64,000 nt of DNA from Anodontia alba (taxonomy: Eukaryota > Mollusca > Bivalvia > Lucinida > Lucinidae). Shown in pieces: positions 1 through 11,034 of this stretch (its first letter is position 1; each line of letters begins with the position of its first letter). A program made the translations under genes and the position numbers. Location of the stretch: contig OZ024827.1 in the NCBI GenBank assembly GCA_964016985.1, positions 54,602,684 through 54,666,683 of the forward strand, read 5' to 3'. The notes beneath the pieces were generated by a model. That model had not been told where the DNA came from and did not search any database. It worked only from the letters and a program-made list of their open reading frames with translations.

Positions 1-817
1 GGGCCAAGGGTCCATAACTCTTGGAGTTACGTCACTTGGTAGGTTTTCAATTAAAATGCATTTCGCTCAATAACTTTTATGTTTGTGGTCCTACTTCGAT
101 GAAATTTATACTGCACTTGGTCTCTAAGGTAAGGAAGGTGTACTGGCAGAACGGTGGCCAATAGCCCATAACTCAAGGAGTTATGCCCCTTGGAAGGTTT
201 CAAATTTAGCCATTCTTGAAATTTTATGTAACAGATTTCTCAGAACCTAAGAAAGCTAGAAAGCTAAAAGTTAGTATAAACATGGACAATGACTGGATGT
301 ATTGTGTATACTGGAATAGGGGCAAATGGACCATAACTCTTGGAATTATGTCCCTTGGTAGTTTTTCGTTTTCAAATATTGCTATTCATGAAAATGTTTG
401 TAGCAGATTTCTCAGGAAATATGAAAACTAGAAAGTTGAAAGTCGTATAAACATGGACAATGACTGGATGTATCATGTATACCAGAATAAGGGCCAAGGG
501 TCCATAACTCTTGGAGTTATGTCCCTTTGTAGTAACTCTTGGATTTATGTTGCTTGGTAGGTTTTCAAGAAATTAAAATGCATTTTGCTCAATAAGTTTT
601 ATGTTTGTGGTCCTACTTCGATGAAACTTACACTACACTTGGTCTCTAAGGTAAGGAAGGTGTAATGGCAAAATGGTGGCCAAGGACCTATAACTCTTTG
701 GAGTTTATGTCCGTTGGAAGGTTTTCAAATTTTGATCAAAATTTTTTAACACACTTTGTCTTTCTCCTCTGATGGCACTGTAGCATGGCTATAACCAGAT
801 CCTTTGACAGCTCTAGT
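1..817 (+). repeat. 3' part of a tandem-repeat (HINE-like) element
   Basis: Degenerate tandem monomers built around CCATAACTCTTGGAGTTATG and a longer alternating unit with TTTTATGTTTGTGGTCCTAC fill about 1-720. A unique tail follows and ends at 817 in GACAGCTCTAGT, the same type of 3' end (CTCTAGT) as other families in this window. The 5' end lies outside the window. Small open frames here are monomer artefacts. Confidence 0.6.
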
Positions 818-915
818 TATTGCAGTGGACCTCTAATGGCCCAACATAACTGTCATAAAGCAACTTTTCGAAATGCAATGTAATCAAACCTAAATTTGGG
901 TAAAATCACCCATTT

Positions 916-1325
916 TAGCTCACCCTGAGCATATGTGCCTGGGGTGAGCTATTGTGATCACCCTGTGTTCGGCGAATGTCGTCCGTCTTCAGTCGTCTGT
1001 CTTGCATCGTCTACAATTTGCTTCAAATGACATCTCCTCCATAACTACTGGGCGGATTTCAACCAAAGTTGATAGGATTATTCATTTGGAGGTCCTCTAG
1101 CAAAATTGCTCAAATTGTTCTGCTCAGCTGCACAAATGGCAGCCAGAGCTAAAAATAGAAAAAAAACTTGAAACAACATCTCCTCCCTAACCTCTGGGTG
1201 GATTTCAACCGAACTTGATAGGATTGTTCCTTGGGAGGTTTTCTACCAAAATTGCTCAAACAGTTCCGCTCCCCTGCACAAGTAAATCATCTTGCATTAG
1301 CATGAGTAGTGGCTTATCTTATTAT
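916..1325 (+). mobile_element. 5' fragment of a TAGCTCACC-type tandem element
   Basis: Starts with T + AGCTCACCCTGAGC and a matching inverse arm GGGGTGAGCT, then GTCGTCCGTC-like microsatellite, then two diverged monomers of the 'catctcctcc..actgggcggatttcaacc' type. No 3' hairpin/CTTGT end is seen before element H begins, so it is truncated. Confidence 0.6.
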
Positions 1326-2731
1326 TATGTCTCCCCCCTTTAGGGTTGGGAGACATATTTGTTTTCCCCAGGGCGTCTGTCTGTCTGTCTGTCTGTCTGT
1401 CACACTTGTGTCCACTCTATAACTTGAAAACCATTCAAGCTATCTTCACAAAACTTCATATAAATATCAATCAACATTAGACGACATGCAGAGCGCAATA
1501 ACCATAACTCTTGTGTTTATAATTTTTTGGGTTATTTTCCTTGGAACTGTGTCACAAAATCGTGTCCACTCTATAACTTGAAAACCCTTCAAGCTATCTT
1601 CACGAAACTTCATATAAATATCAATCAACATTAGCCAACATGCAGAGTGCCAGAACCATAACTCTTGCTTTTATACTTTTTGAGTTATTTCCCTTGGAAC
1701 TTTGTCCGTCACAAAATCATGTCTGTTCTATAACTTGAAAAACATTCAAGCTATCATCAAGAAACTTCATATAAATATCAATCAACATTAAACAACATGC
1801 AAAGCACAAGAACCATAACTCTTGCATTTATACTTTGAGTTTCCCTTGGAACGTTGTCCGTCACAAAATCGTTTCCGCTCTGTAGCTTGAAAACTGTTCA
1901 AACTATGGTCACAAAACTTCATATAAATATCAACCAACAGTAGACGACATGCAGAGCACAAGAACCATAACTCTTGCATTTGTACTTTTTGAGTCATTTC
2001 CCTTGGAACTTTGTCCCTCACAAAATCGTGTCCACTCTATAACTTGAAAACTGTTCAAGCTAGCTTCATGAAACTTCATATAAAAATCAATCAACATTAG
2101 ACAACATGCAGAGCACAAGAACCATTACTCTTGCATTTATACTTTTTGAGTTATTTCCCTTGTCTGTCACAAAATCGTGTCTGCTCTATAACTTGAAAAC
2201 CGTTCAAGCTATCTTCAGGAAACTTCATATAAATATCAATCAACATTAGACGACATGCAGAGCACAAGAACGATAACTCTTGCATTTATACTTTTTGAGT
2301 TATTTCCCTTGGAACTTTGTCCATCACAAAATTCTGTCCGCTCTATAACTTGAAAACCATTCAAGCTATCTTCACAAAACTTCATATAAATATCAATCCA
2401 CATTAGACAACTTGCAGAGCGCATCAACCATAACTCTTGCATTTATACTTTTTTAGTTATTTCCCCTGGACTCTATTACAAAATCTTGTCGGCTCTATAA
2501 CTTGAAAACTGTTCAAGCTATCTTCATGAAACTTCATAATATCAGTCAACATTAGATGACGTGCAGAGCACAACTTTTTGAGTTATTTCCCCTGGACTTT
2601 GTCACAAAATTGTGTCAGCTCTATATAACTTGAAAACCATTCAAGCTGTCTTCACGAAACTTCATATAAATATCAAACAACAATAAGGGCATGCAGAGTG
2701 CAAGAACCATAACTCTTGCATTTATACTTTT

Positions 2732-4005
2732 TAGCTCACCTGAGCAAAAGCTCAGGGTGAGCTATTGTCATCACCCTATGTCCGTCGTCCATCATTCGTC
2801 GTCCGTCGTTCCTCATCAACAGGTAGTTTGTTAACACTCTAGAGGTCACAGTTTTGACCCAATCTTGATGAAACTTGGTCAGAATGTTTGCCTCTATGAA
2901 ATCTAGGTCAAGTTCGATACTGGGTTACTTGGGTTCAAAAACTAGGTCACCAGGTCAAATCAAAGGAAAAACTTGTTAACACTCTAGAGGTCATAGTTTT
3001 GACCGAATCTTGATGAAACTTGCTCAAAAAGTTTGCCTCTATTAAATCTAGGTCAAGTTCGAAACTGGGTCACTTGGGGTCAAAAACTAGGTCACCGGGC
3101 CAGATCAGCAGAAAACCTTGTTAACACTCTAGCAGTCACATTTTAGAAGCAATCATCATGAATCTTGCTCAATATGTTTGTCTTGATGATTTCTATGTCA
3201 AGTTCGAAACTGGGTCACTTGGGGTCAAAAACTAGGTCACCTGGCCAAATCAGCAGAAAACCTTGTTAACACTGTATCGGTCACATTTTTGAAGCAATCA
3301 TCATGAATCTTGCTCAAAATGTTTGTCTTGATGATTTCTAGGTCAAGTTTGAAACTGGGTCACATGGGGTCAAAAACTAGGTGACCTGGCCAAATCAGCA
3401 GAAAACTGTTAACACTCCAGAGGTCACATTTTTTAAATAATCATAAATATTGCTCAAAATGTTTGTCTTGATGATTTCTAGGTCTAGTTTAAAACTGGGT
3501 CACTTGATATCAAAAATTAGTTCGCCTGGCCAAATCAAAGGAAAACCTTGTTGATGCTCTAGAGGTCACATTTTTGAAGTGATCATCATGAATCTTGCTC
3601 AAAATGTTTGTCTTGATGATTTCAAGGTGATGTATAAGTTTTCTGTCCAGTGACTCTCTTAAGTTTTTTCATTTAGGTTAGTTTCTCAGTAATTATTGGT
3701 CCTACAGAGTGATATTTGGTACTTGTGAAGTGTTTGTGTTTAGGTCAGTTTCTCAGTAACTATTGCTCCTATAGCCAGTGATACTTAGTACATGCATACA
3801 TCTTAGCATGGCCTCTTGAGTGCAGTCATCCATATTTGACCTTGACCTTTATTTCAGAGTCCATTAGACATGCTACATTGTCTTACTTGTTAATATAATC
3901 ATTTTGAACTTTGATCAGAATGTTTGCCTTGATCAGTTCTAGATCAGGCTCTCAAAGTGCTGTGTTGCTCAGGTGAGCGTTACAGGGCCATCATGGCCCT
4001 CTTGT
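2732..4005 (+). mobile_element. Element A1 (TAGCTCACC family A)
   Basis: 5' TAGCTCACCTGAGC hairpin, GTCCGTCGTCC microsatellite, then ~145-bp monomers (GGTCACATTTTTGAAGCAAT ... AAACTGGGTCACTTGG). The unique 3' part shares sequence with J1. The subterminal CTCAGGTGAGCG is inverse to the 5' arm, and the 3' hairpin AGGGCCATCATGGCCCT is followed by CTTGT. It is inserted in the poly-T of an H monomer with no visible target duplication. Confidence 0.85.
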
Positions 4006-4613
4006 TGTTATTTCCCTTGGACTCTGTCACAAAATTGTGTCCACTCTATAACTTGAAAACTGTTCAAGCTATCTTCAAGAAACTTCATATAAATATCAAT
4101 CAACATTAGACGAAGTGCAGAGCACAAGAACCATAACTCTTGCATTTATACTTTTTGAGTTATTTGCCTTGGACTCTGTCACAAAATTGTGTCCACTCTA
4201 TAACTTGAAAACCATTCAAGCTGTCTTCATGAAACTTCATATAAATATCAATGAAAGTTAGACGATGTGCAGAGCTCAAGAACCATAACTCTTGCATTTA
4301 TACCTTTTTAGTTATTTCCCTTGGACTCTGTCATAAAATCGTGTCTGTTCTATAACTTGAAAACTGTTCAAGCTATCTTCATGAAACTTCATATGAATAT
4401 CAATCAACATTAGACATGCAGAGTGCGAGAACCATAACTCCTGCAGTTATATTTTTTGAGTAATTTCCCTTGGAACCTTGTCCGTCACAAAATCGTGTCC
4501 ACTCTGTAACTTGAAACCTGTTCAAGCTATCATCAAGAAACTTCACGTAAATATCAATCAACTTTAAACGACGTGCAGAGTGCAAGAACAATAACTCTTG
4601 CATTTATACTTTT

Positions 4614-5759
4614 TAGCTCGCCTGTACGAAGTACAAGGAGAGCTATTGTAGTCACCCCGGTCGTCCGCGTTTGCGTTCCCGTTCCCGTCACACTGCGTTA
4701 AAGTTTTTCAAATGCTTATATCTCAACAGTCACTCCTCACAGAGGCATCAAATTTGGAACTTAGGTACCTTGGAGGGTCTTCTGAGATTCCAAGAGAATA
4801 AACCCCTGGGTTCATGCCCCTGGGTGGGGCTAGGGGTCAGAATCTAGGATACCTTTGTAATACTGTGTTAAAGTTTTTCAAATTCTTATATCTTGACTTT
4901 CACTCCTCATAGAGCATTCATATTTAGAATTTGGGTACCTGGAGGAGTCTTCTGAGATTCCAAAAGAACATACCCCTGGGTTCATACCTCAGGGTGGGCC
5001 TTGGAGTGGGGCTAGGGGTCAAAATCTAGGACACATTTGTAAAATCTTATATGCCTACAGGTTATAGACACAACTGGTTATACATCAGCTAACTATGTGA
5101 CATCGGTTTAAGTGTAAGAGAGTGAAGGTCATGGTGACCTACATTTTATGGTCCAGGTCACCTAGATTTCACGGTCCAGTGATTTTGCCTTATATCTTGA
5201 ATACTATTTGTTGGATAAATGTCACACCTGGGATATTACTTCCATGTGACCCAATGAATGACCACTTACTATATCTAGGTCATTGTGACCTATATTTCAT
5301 GGTTCAGTGATTTTTGCCTTATATCTTGAATACTATTTGTTGGATAAATGTCACACCTGGGATATTAGTTCCTTGTGACCCGATTATTGACGTCAAAATA
5401 TATCTCTGTTGGTGTGACCTATATTTCATGGTTCAGCGATTTTGCCTTGTATCTTGAATACTATTTGTTGGATAAATGTCACACCTGGGATATTAGTTCC
5501 ATGTGACCCAATGAATGACCACTTACTATATCTAGGTCATTGTGACCTATATTTCATGCTTCAGTGATTTTGCCTTTTATTTTTATTACTATTTCATGGA
5601 GAATTGTCATACCTGGATTATTATATCTATGTGACAAAATGATTTACATACAAATACATCTAGGTCAGTGTAACCTATATTATATGGCTTAATGATAAAA
5701 ATGTTACAATATAAAATGTACCCAGCAGGCGAGCTACGCTGTCCTACGACAGCTCTTGT
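4614..5759 (+). mobile_element. Element B1 (TAGCTCGCC family B)
   Basis: 5' TAGCTCGCCTGTACGAAG hairpin; two ~170-bp 'GTTAAAGTTTTTCAAA' monomers; then ~128-bp monomers with GGATAAATGTCACACCTGG. The subterminal GCAGGCGAGCTA is inverse to the 5' end, and the 3' hairpin GCTGTC-CTAC-GACAGC is followed by TCTTGT. Removing it gives TTTATACTTTTTGAATTATT, matching the intact H monomer except for one base. A near-identical copy, B2, lies at 62159-63658. Confidence 0.85.
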
Positions 5760-6030
5760 TGAATTATTTCCCTTGGAACTTTGTCATATAAAATATGTCC
5801 ACTCTATAACTTGAAAACCGTTCAAGATATCGTCATGAAACTTTATATGAATATCAGTCAACATTTGACGACATGCAAAGCACAAGAATCATAATTCTTG
5901 CATTTATACTTTTTGAGTTATTTCCCTTGGAATCTCATTAGTTAATATAAATGTTCGCTAAATGTACTATACAATATGACACCAAAAAGTGAGGAGACAT
6001 CAATGTTTTTGTAGAAAAACAAATTCTAGT

Positions 6031-6227
6031 ACCATTATGTTGTTACCTAACCACCTGTTCATGCTATTTTGGACATTGAAGTAACCCATATATGCCCAGA
6101 TATGAGTATTTCAGCGACCACTCAACACCAAAGTGGTTGGTGGCACTGTATGTCAATAAAAAGGATCTTCAGTGATTAGATTTTTGTCAAACATAAAGTA
6201 ATTTAAATTACTAAGACCACTAGTTAT
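6031..6227. other. Unannotated spacer
   Basis: AT-rich sequence between element H and the next 5' hairpin; nothing recognisable. Confidence 0.5.
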
Positions 6228-6345
6228 TATGCCCCCAACTTTAAAAAAGTGGGGACCATATTGCTTCTGGCTTGTCCGTTTGTTCGTTCGTTTGTTTGTC
6301 ACACTTTCTTGTGCATAGCATAACTTTAGATTAAACCAATTCAGT
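6228..6345 (+). mobile_element. 5' fragment of family C (TATGCCCCC) element
   Basis: TATGCCCCCAACTT, an inverse arm AGTGGGGACCATA and a TTCGTTCGTTTG microsatellite, then GTGCATAGCATAACTTT, the first words of the C monomer seen complete at 36440-37777. The rest of the element, including the 3' end, is missing or unrecognisable. Confidence 0.6.
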
Positions 6346-7371
6346 CATTGCTTGTAAGTTCTTACTTATTTTGTTCTAATCAATGAACTGAAATCCATAC
6401 CTATTCCTGTCCATACTGGAGCAGAGACCGACAATCAGACTGATGAGAATATACTGACTGAGCATTCTAAACTGTCTGTCTTGCATTTCGTTTCGGCAAG
6501 ACAGACACAGGAAAGTGCCAGTGAAGTGGTTTGGATGAGTACGAGATAATCCTATTTCCAGTCTTGTGTCTGGTTTTGACAAGATCGGAGAAGTGGAAGT
6601 CTTGTGCAATTTAATCATAGTTTAGTATGGTTTGTCAAATTCCATGTTGCTCATGTGCTTTAAAAATTCTACCATAGATCTTAGAAGAAAGGAAAAAAAG
6701 AAAGGCTTGATTGGAGATACACTTTTAAAGTTTAGATTAATGATTTAATCTGTTATTAATTACATGGGATGGTGCTGCCCATGCCTTGGGTTTTCAGCCC
6801 CTTTGGGGGCCACACGTGATCTGATTGTGCTCTGACCATCAGGAGGTTCCATTACTTTGAAGGGCTGGCAACCCTTTGTTGTTTTCTCGGAAGAGTCCAT
6901 GTTAACCATTCAGATTACGAGGGGCTTTCAAATTAAGCCAGTCAGCCTTTCAGAAGCAGGGCTTATCAGCGTCACTTTCTAGTCAGGCGCGCTGCTGCAA
7001 ACATCATCGGATATATGTGGTATTTTTGCGATGCAAATTCTGCTTAAAAAATAAACGTTTAATCGACAAAAACTATTTTAAAAGATCCAGGATCATTAAC
7101 ATCCGTAACTAAACGTTGAAAAAATAGAATTTTTGTGTGAAAGATGTTGATATGATGCTTAAACTGTTCATAAAAGATTTCCAAGATGGCGGAACGCGGA
7201 TTATCACCAGAAATTTTCAAAAGGATATTTGACATTCTGGAATGGTATTTAATAAGCTAGTGAATTGTCAAGATTAAAGATATACATCAGTAGCGCAAAT
7301 TCTATGGAGGAAGCAATGTGAGCCCGGTTTCTTGACTGTACCGCTTTCTGTTATGAGGATGACGGCAAGCT
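6346..7371. other. Unresolved intergenic or old repeat sequence
   Basis: No convincing gene. An 80-codon minus-strand frame at 6376-6618 has no recognisable motif and no splice context I trust. Sequence around 6775-6850 looks like old repeat debris. At 7340-7371 it runs directly into the LINE fragment, whose 5' part is missing. Confidence 0.4.
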
Positions 7372-8045
7372 TTGAAAGAAACTGAAAATTTTTACCAAAA
7401 TTTATATGAAAATAAAGATGAAAAAATAGAAAAAAATGACATAGAACAATATATGAATGATAGCAATATGACCAAACTTAATAATGAAGAGGCCAACAGA
7501 ATAGAGGGTATGTTAACTTATAAGGAAATATCAGATATTTTATATAATATGAAACATGACAAAATTCCAGGTCTAAGTGGATTTTCTACTGAATTCTTCA
7601 AGGGTTTTTTGAGACAGTTAGGGTTTTTTGTTCTTAGGTCACTAAATTTAGTATATAAAAATGGACAACTATCAATTACACAAAGGCAAGGAATTATTAC
7701 ATGTATCCCAAAAGAAAATAAACCAAAGCAATTTCTAAAAAAATTGGAAACACTAACACTTCTTGATACAGTATACAAAATTGGCTCTGGTGCAATAACT
7801 TACAGAATTCAATCAGTAATAGACAAGTTGATAGATAAAGACCAAACAGGATTTATAAAAGGAAGATATATTGGTGAAAATACTAGATTAGTATATGATT
7901 TAATGAAACATACAGAGCAAAAAAACATTCCGGGACTTTTATTATTAATAGATTTCGAGAAAGCTTTTGACTCCTTCTCATGGTCATTTATCCAGAAAGC
8001 ATTAAAGGGGAACGCAACCTTAAAGGTATTGTGCTTTAAAATAAA
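7372..8045 (+). pseudogene. LINE (L1/Tx1-like) reverse transcriptase fragment
   Basis: The frame encodes the front half of a non-LTR reverse transcriptase. It has an acidic N-terminal helix region, a KIPGLSGFSTEFFKGF block (normally SPGxDGxxxEFFK), GIITCIPKENKP (finger region), a degraded NWRPISLLN motif read here as LETLTLLDTVYK, DQTGFIKGRYIGENTR, and motif A LLIDFEKAFDSFSW with its catalytic Asp. The palm motif C (YxDD), thumb, endonuclease and tail are absent. The homologous frame degrades after about residue 215. It is therefore a 5'- and 3'-truncated dead copy. The family assignment (L1/Tx1 clade rather than CR1 or RTE) rests on the wording of the finger motifs and is tentative. Confidence 0.85.
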
Positions 8046-8189
8046 GAACTTTACAAACAATGAATTTTGACACAAATTTGATCAAAATCGGTGGAAAATT
8101 AAGTAAGTTATAGGCAATTGAATATTTTAACCAGTGCCGCCATTTTGAATGTTTAATGAGGTTTCATAAAAATTAAAATTCGTTTCATA

Positions 8190-8757
8190 ATCACTCCCCA
8201 TCCATCGTCCGTCTGTCCGTCCTTTCACACCTTTGAATGACTTCTTCTCTGAAACCCCTGGGCCAGATTTCTTCAAACTTTATGTGGAGCATTGTGTTAA
8301 AGGGGGATTGAAAATTTGTACAAATGGTCGTGTTCGTAAATCAAGATGGCTGCCATGCCCATATATAGATGCCATAGACTTATAATGGGAAAACTTAAAA
8401 AAATCTTCTTCTCTGAAACCATGAGGCCAACAACATATATTTAGTAAGTAGCAATGTTTAGTGGTCCCCTACATAAATCCTGCCAATCAAGCCCCTTGGG
8501 TCCAAACTGGCCACGCCCCTGGGGTCATTAGCTCCCATAGACTTATAATGGGAAAAACTTAAAAAATCTTTTCTCTGAAACCATAAGGCCCACAGCTTAT
8601 ATATTTAGTATGTAGCAATGTTTAGTGGTCCCCTACATAAATCCTGCCAATCAAGCACCTGGGGTCCAAACTAGCCATGCTCCGGGGGTCATTTGCTCCC
8701 ATAGACTTACAATGGGTAAAAATCTTCTTCTCTGAAACCATGAGGCCCACAGCTTAT
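8190..8757 (+). repeat. Tandem ~170-bp repeat of family I, left part
   Basis: A GTCCGTCTGTCCGTCC microsatellite is followed by about three monomers containing CTCCCATAGACTTATAATGG, TCTTCTTCTCTGAAACCATG and TAGCAATGTTTAGTGG. Element D1 interrupts the last monomer, which resumes at 10463-10487. No clear 5' hairpin was found, so this is a decayed element of the same general type. Confidence 0.6.
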
Positions 8758-10462
8758 TAGCTCACCTGAGCACGAAGTGCTCATGATGAGCTATTGTGGT
8801 CAGTCCATGTCCGTCGTGCGTCGTGCGGCGTCCGTCGTGCGGCGTCAACAATTGCTTTAAAAGCCTACTCCTCCTACACCCCTGGGCCAATTGACTTGAT
8901 ACTTGGTAGGAAGCATCGGGGTGACTTGTAGATCAAAAATAGTTAAAATTGTTCCGATCGGAAATCCAAGATGGCCGCCATGGCCGCCATTTTGAAAATC
9001 TATTTTTCGCTTCTTCTCCTGAACCGAAAGGCCAGTTGACTCCAAACTTGCTAGGAACCATCAGGGTGACTTGTAGATCAAAAATAGCTAAAATTGTGCC
9101 GATCGGAAATCCAAGATGGCCACCATGGCCGCCATCTTGAAAATCTATTTTTCGCTTCTTCTCCTGAACCGAAAGGCCAGTTGACTCCAAACTTGCTAGG
9201 AAGCATCAGGGTGACTTGTAGATCAAAAATAGCTAAAATCATGCCGATCGGAAATCCAAGATGGCCGCCATCTTGAAAATCTATTTTTCTTTTCTTCTCC
9301 TGAACTGAAAGGCCAATTGACTCCAAACTTGCTAGGAAGCATCAGGGTGACTTGTAGATCAAAAGTAGCTAAAATCGTGCCGATCGGAAATCCAAGATAG
9401 CCGCCATGGCGGCCATCTTGAAAATCTATTGTTTGCTTCTTCTCCTGAACCCGATAGGCCAATTGACTCCAAACTTGCTAGGAAGCATCAGGATGACTTG
9501 TAGATCAAAAATAGCTAAAATCGTGCCGATCTGAAATCCAAGATGGCCGCCATGGCCGCCATCTTGAAAATCTATTTTTCGCTTCTACTCCTAAACCCAA
9601 AAGCCAATTGACTCTAAACTTGGTAGGAGGCATTGGGGTGACTTATAGATCAAAAATAGCTAAAATTGTGCCTATCAGAAATCCAAGATGGCCACCATGG
9701 CAGCCATCTTGAAAATCTATTTTTCGCTTCTTCTCCTGAACCGAAAGGCCAGTTGACTCGAAACTTGGTAGGAAGCATTTGGATGACTTGTAGATCAAAA
9801 ATGGCTAATATCGTGCTGATCGTAAAACCAGGATGGGCGCCATGGCGGCTGTCTTGAAGATCTATTTTTCGCTTCTTCTCCTAAACCCAAAAGTCACTTG
9901 ACTCGAAACTTAGTAGGAAGCATCAGGGTGACTTGTAGATCAAATATAGCTAAAATCGTTCTGATCAGAAATCCCAGATGACCACCATGGCCGCCATCTT
10001 GAAAATCTATATTTAGCTTCTCCTGCACTGAAAGGCCAATTGACTCCAAACTTCGTAGGAGACATTGGGGTGACTTGTAGATCAAAAATAGCTAAAATCA
10101 TGCCAATCGGATATCCAAGATGGCTGCCATGGCAGCCATCTTGAAAATCTCTTTTTCACCTCTTCTCCTGAACTGAAAGGCCAGTTGACTCGAAACTTGG
10201 TAGGAAGCATTGGGGTGACTCGTAGATCAAAAATAGCTAAAATCGTGCCGATCGTAAATCCAAGCTGGCTGCCATTTAGAGTTTGTTCAAATGATCACAC
10301 TCAATTGACTGGCATGCCATATATCTTCTTCTTCAAAATAAAGAACTGCTTAAATGATGATCTTTTCATTAGTTGCGATGACAGGATTGGAAAAATGTTG
10401 CATAACATCTGCATATCTGCAGTGGCTATGTCACTCAGGTGAGTGGCCCGTGGGCCTCTTGT
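8758..10462 (+). mobile_element. Element D1 (family D, ~1.70 kb)
   Basis: 5' TAGCTCACCTGAGCACGAAG hairpin, GTCCGTCGTGCG microsatellite, about ten 145-bp monomers (CTCCTGAACCGAAAGGCC ... GATCAAAAATAGCTAAAAT ... CAAGATGGCCGCCATGG). A unique ~200-bp 3' part, subterminal CTCAGGTGAG and a 3' hairpin near GGCCCGTGGGCC+TCTTGT close it. Removing it rejoins AGCTTAT and ATATTTAGTATG exactly as in the neighbouring intact monomer (8591-8615). All frames reading 'MESxGLSVQEKK' on the minus strand are monomer translations, not genes. Confidence 0.9.
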
Positions 10463-10487
10463 ATATTTAGTATGTAGCAATGTTTGG
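10463..10487 (+). repeat. Continuation of family I monomer after D1
   Basis: ATATTTAGTATGTAGCAATG continues the monomer broken by D1, then homology stops. Confidence 0.65.
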
Positions 10488-11034
10488 CAAAACATCGATC
10501 GACGTGAACTAAGTGGTTCTCGCGCATATATAAGGCAACCTTCATCAAACAAATCGAGTCAGAATATCATGACTTTCAGGCTTGGCTGCAAGAGAATCAT
10601 ATGTAAGGGTAGGCAAATGATAGTTTGACCCAGATGTGATGAAGTGAAGGCTAAGATAAGACGAGGAATTACTTAAATTTCTATTTATCTTCGTTATTTA
10701 TCTTTCGTACGTACTTTTAGATGTTTTCCGGCTTGCTGTCAAAAGTTGGTTGACGGGTACCGACAAAATACTAAAAACTGGTATTACAGACAAACGGTAC
10801 TAAATGTGTCTCCAGGCCCTTTTAATTTAAGAATTAAAAAAAAGAAAATTCCGTCCCTATATAGGGACGAAACTACAATTTTACATGGTTTATATGGAGG
10901 AAAACTTGAAAACTTTTTTCCAAGATTTTTTGCGCTATACTAGCAAAACTCAAAGGAGTTTCTATCTTCATAAGTATTCCTTACTGTCCTATGGACTACT
11001 GTATTCCACCCTATTCTGCCGTTTTTTTGTTATT
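10488..11034. other. Unannotated spacer with an 18-bp palindrome
   Basis: No gene recognised. Contains the perfect palindrome CGTCCCTATATAGGGACG at 10852-10869 and poly-T before element A2. Short open frames lack motifs. Confidence 0.45.

Larger units (their letters stand above)
1326..6030 (+). mobile_element. Element H: tandem-repeat (HINE-like) host element, interrupted twice
   Basis: 5' end TATGTCTCCCCCC with inverse arm GGGAGACATA, then a (GTCT)n run at about 1375-1402. About 150-bp monomers follow (core ACTCTATAACTTGAAAAC ... CATAACTCTTGCATTTATAC). A subterminal GAGGAGACATCA is inverse to the 5' arm, and the 3' hairpin GTTTTT-GTAG-AAAAAC is followed by AAATTCTAGT. Elements A1 and B1 are inserted in it; without them it is about 2.29 kb. 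The minus-strand open frames across the monomers are not genes. Confidence 0.75.

Noticed and set aside
6376..6618. 80-codon minus-strand frame as a host gene
   Set aside because: No motif, no clear splice or promoter context.
8857..10552. Many overlapping frames reading 'MESTGLSVQEKKRKIDFQDGG' and their plus-strand counterparts
   Set aside because: They are translations of the 145-bp D monomer in several phases, recurring identically at 35594-40331; no independent coding evidence.
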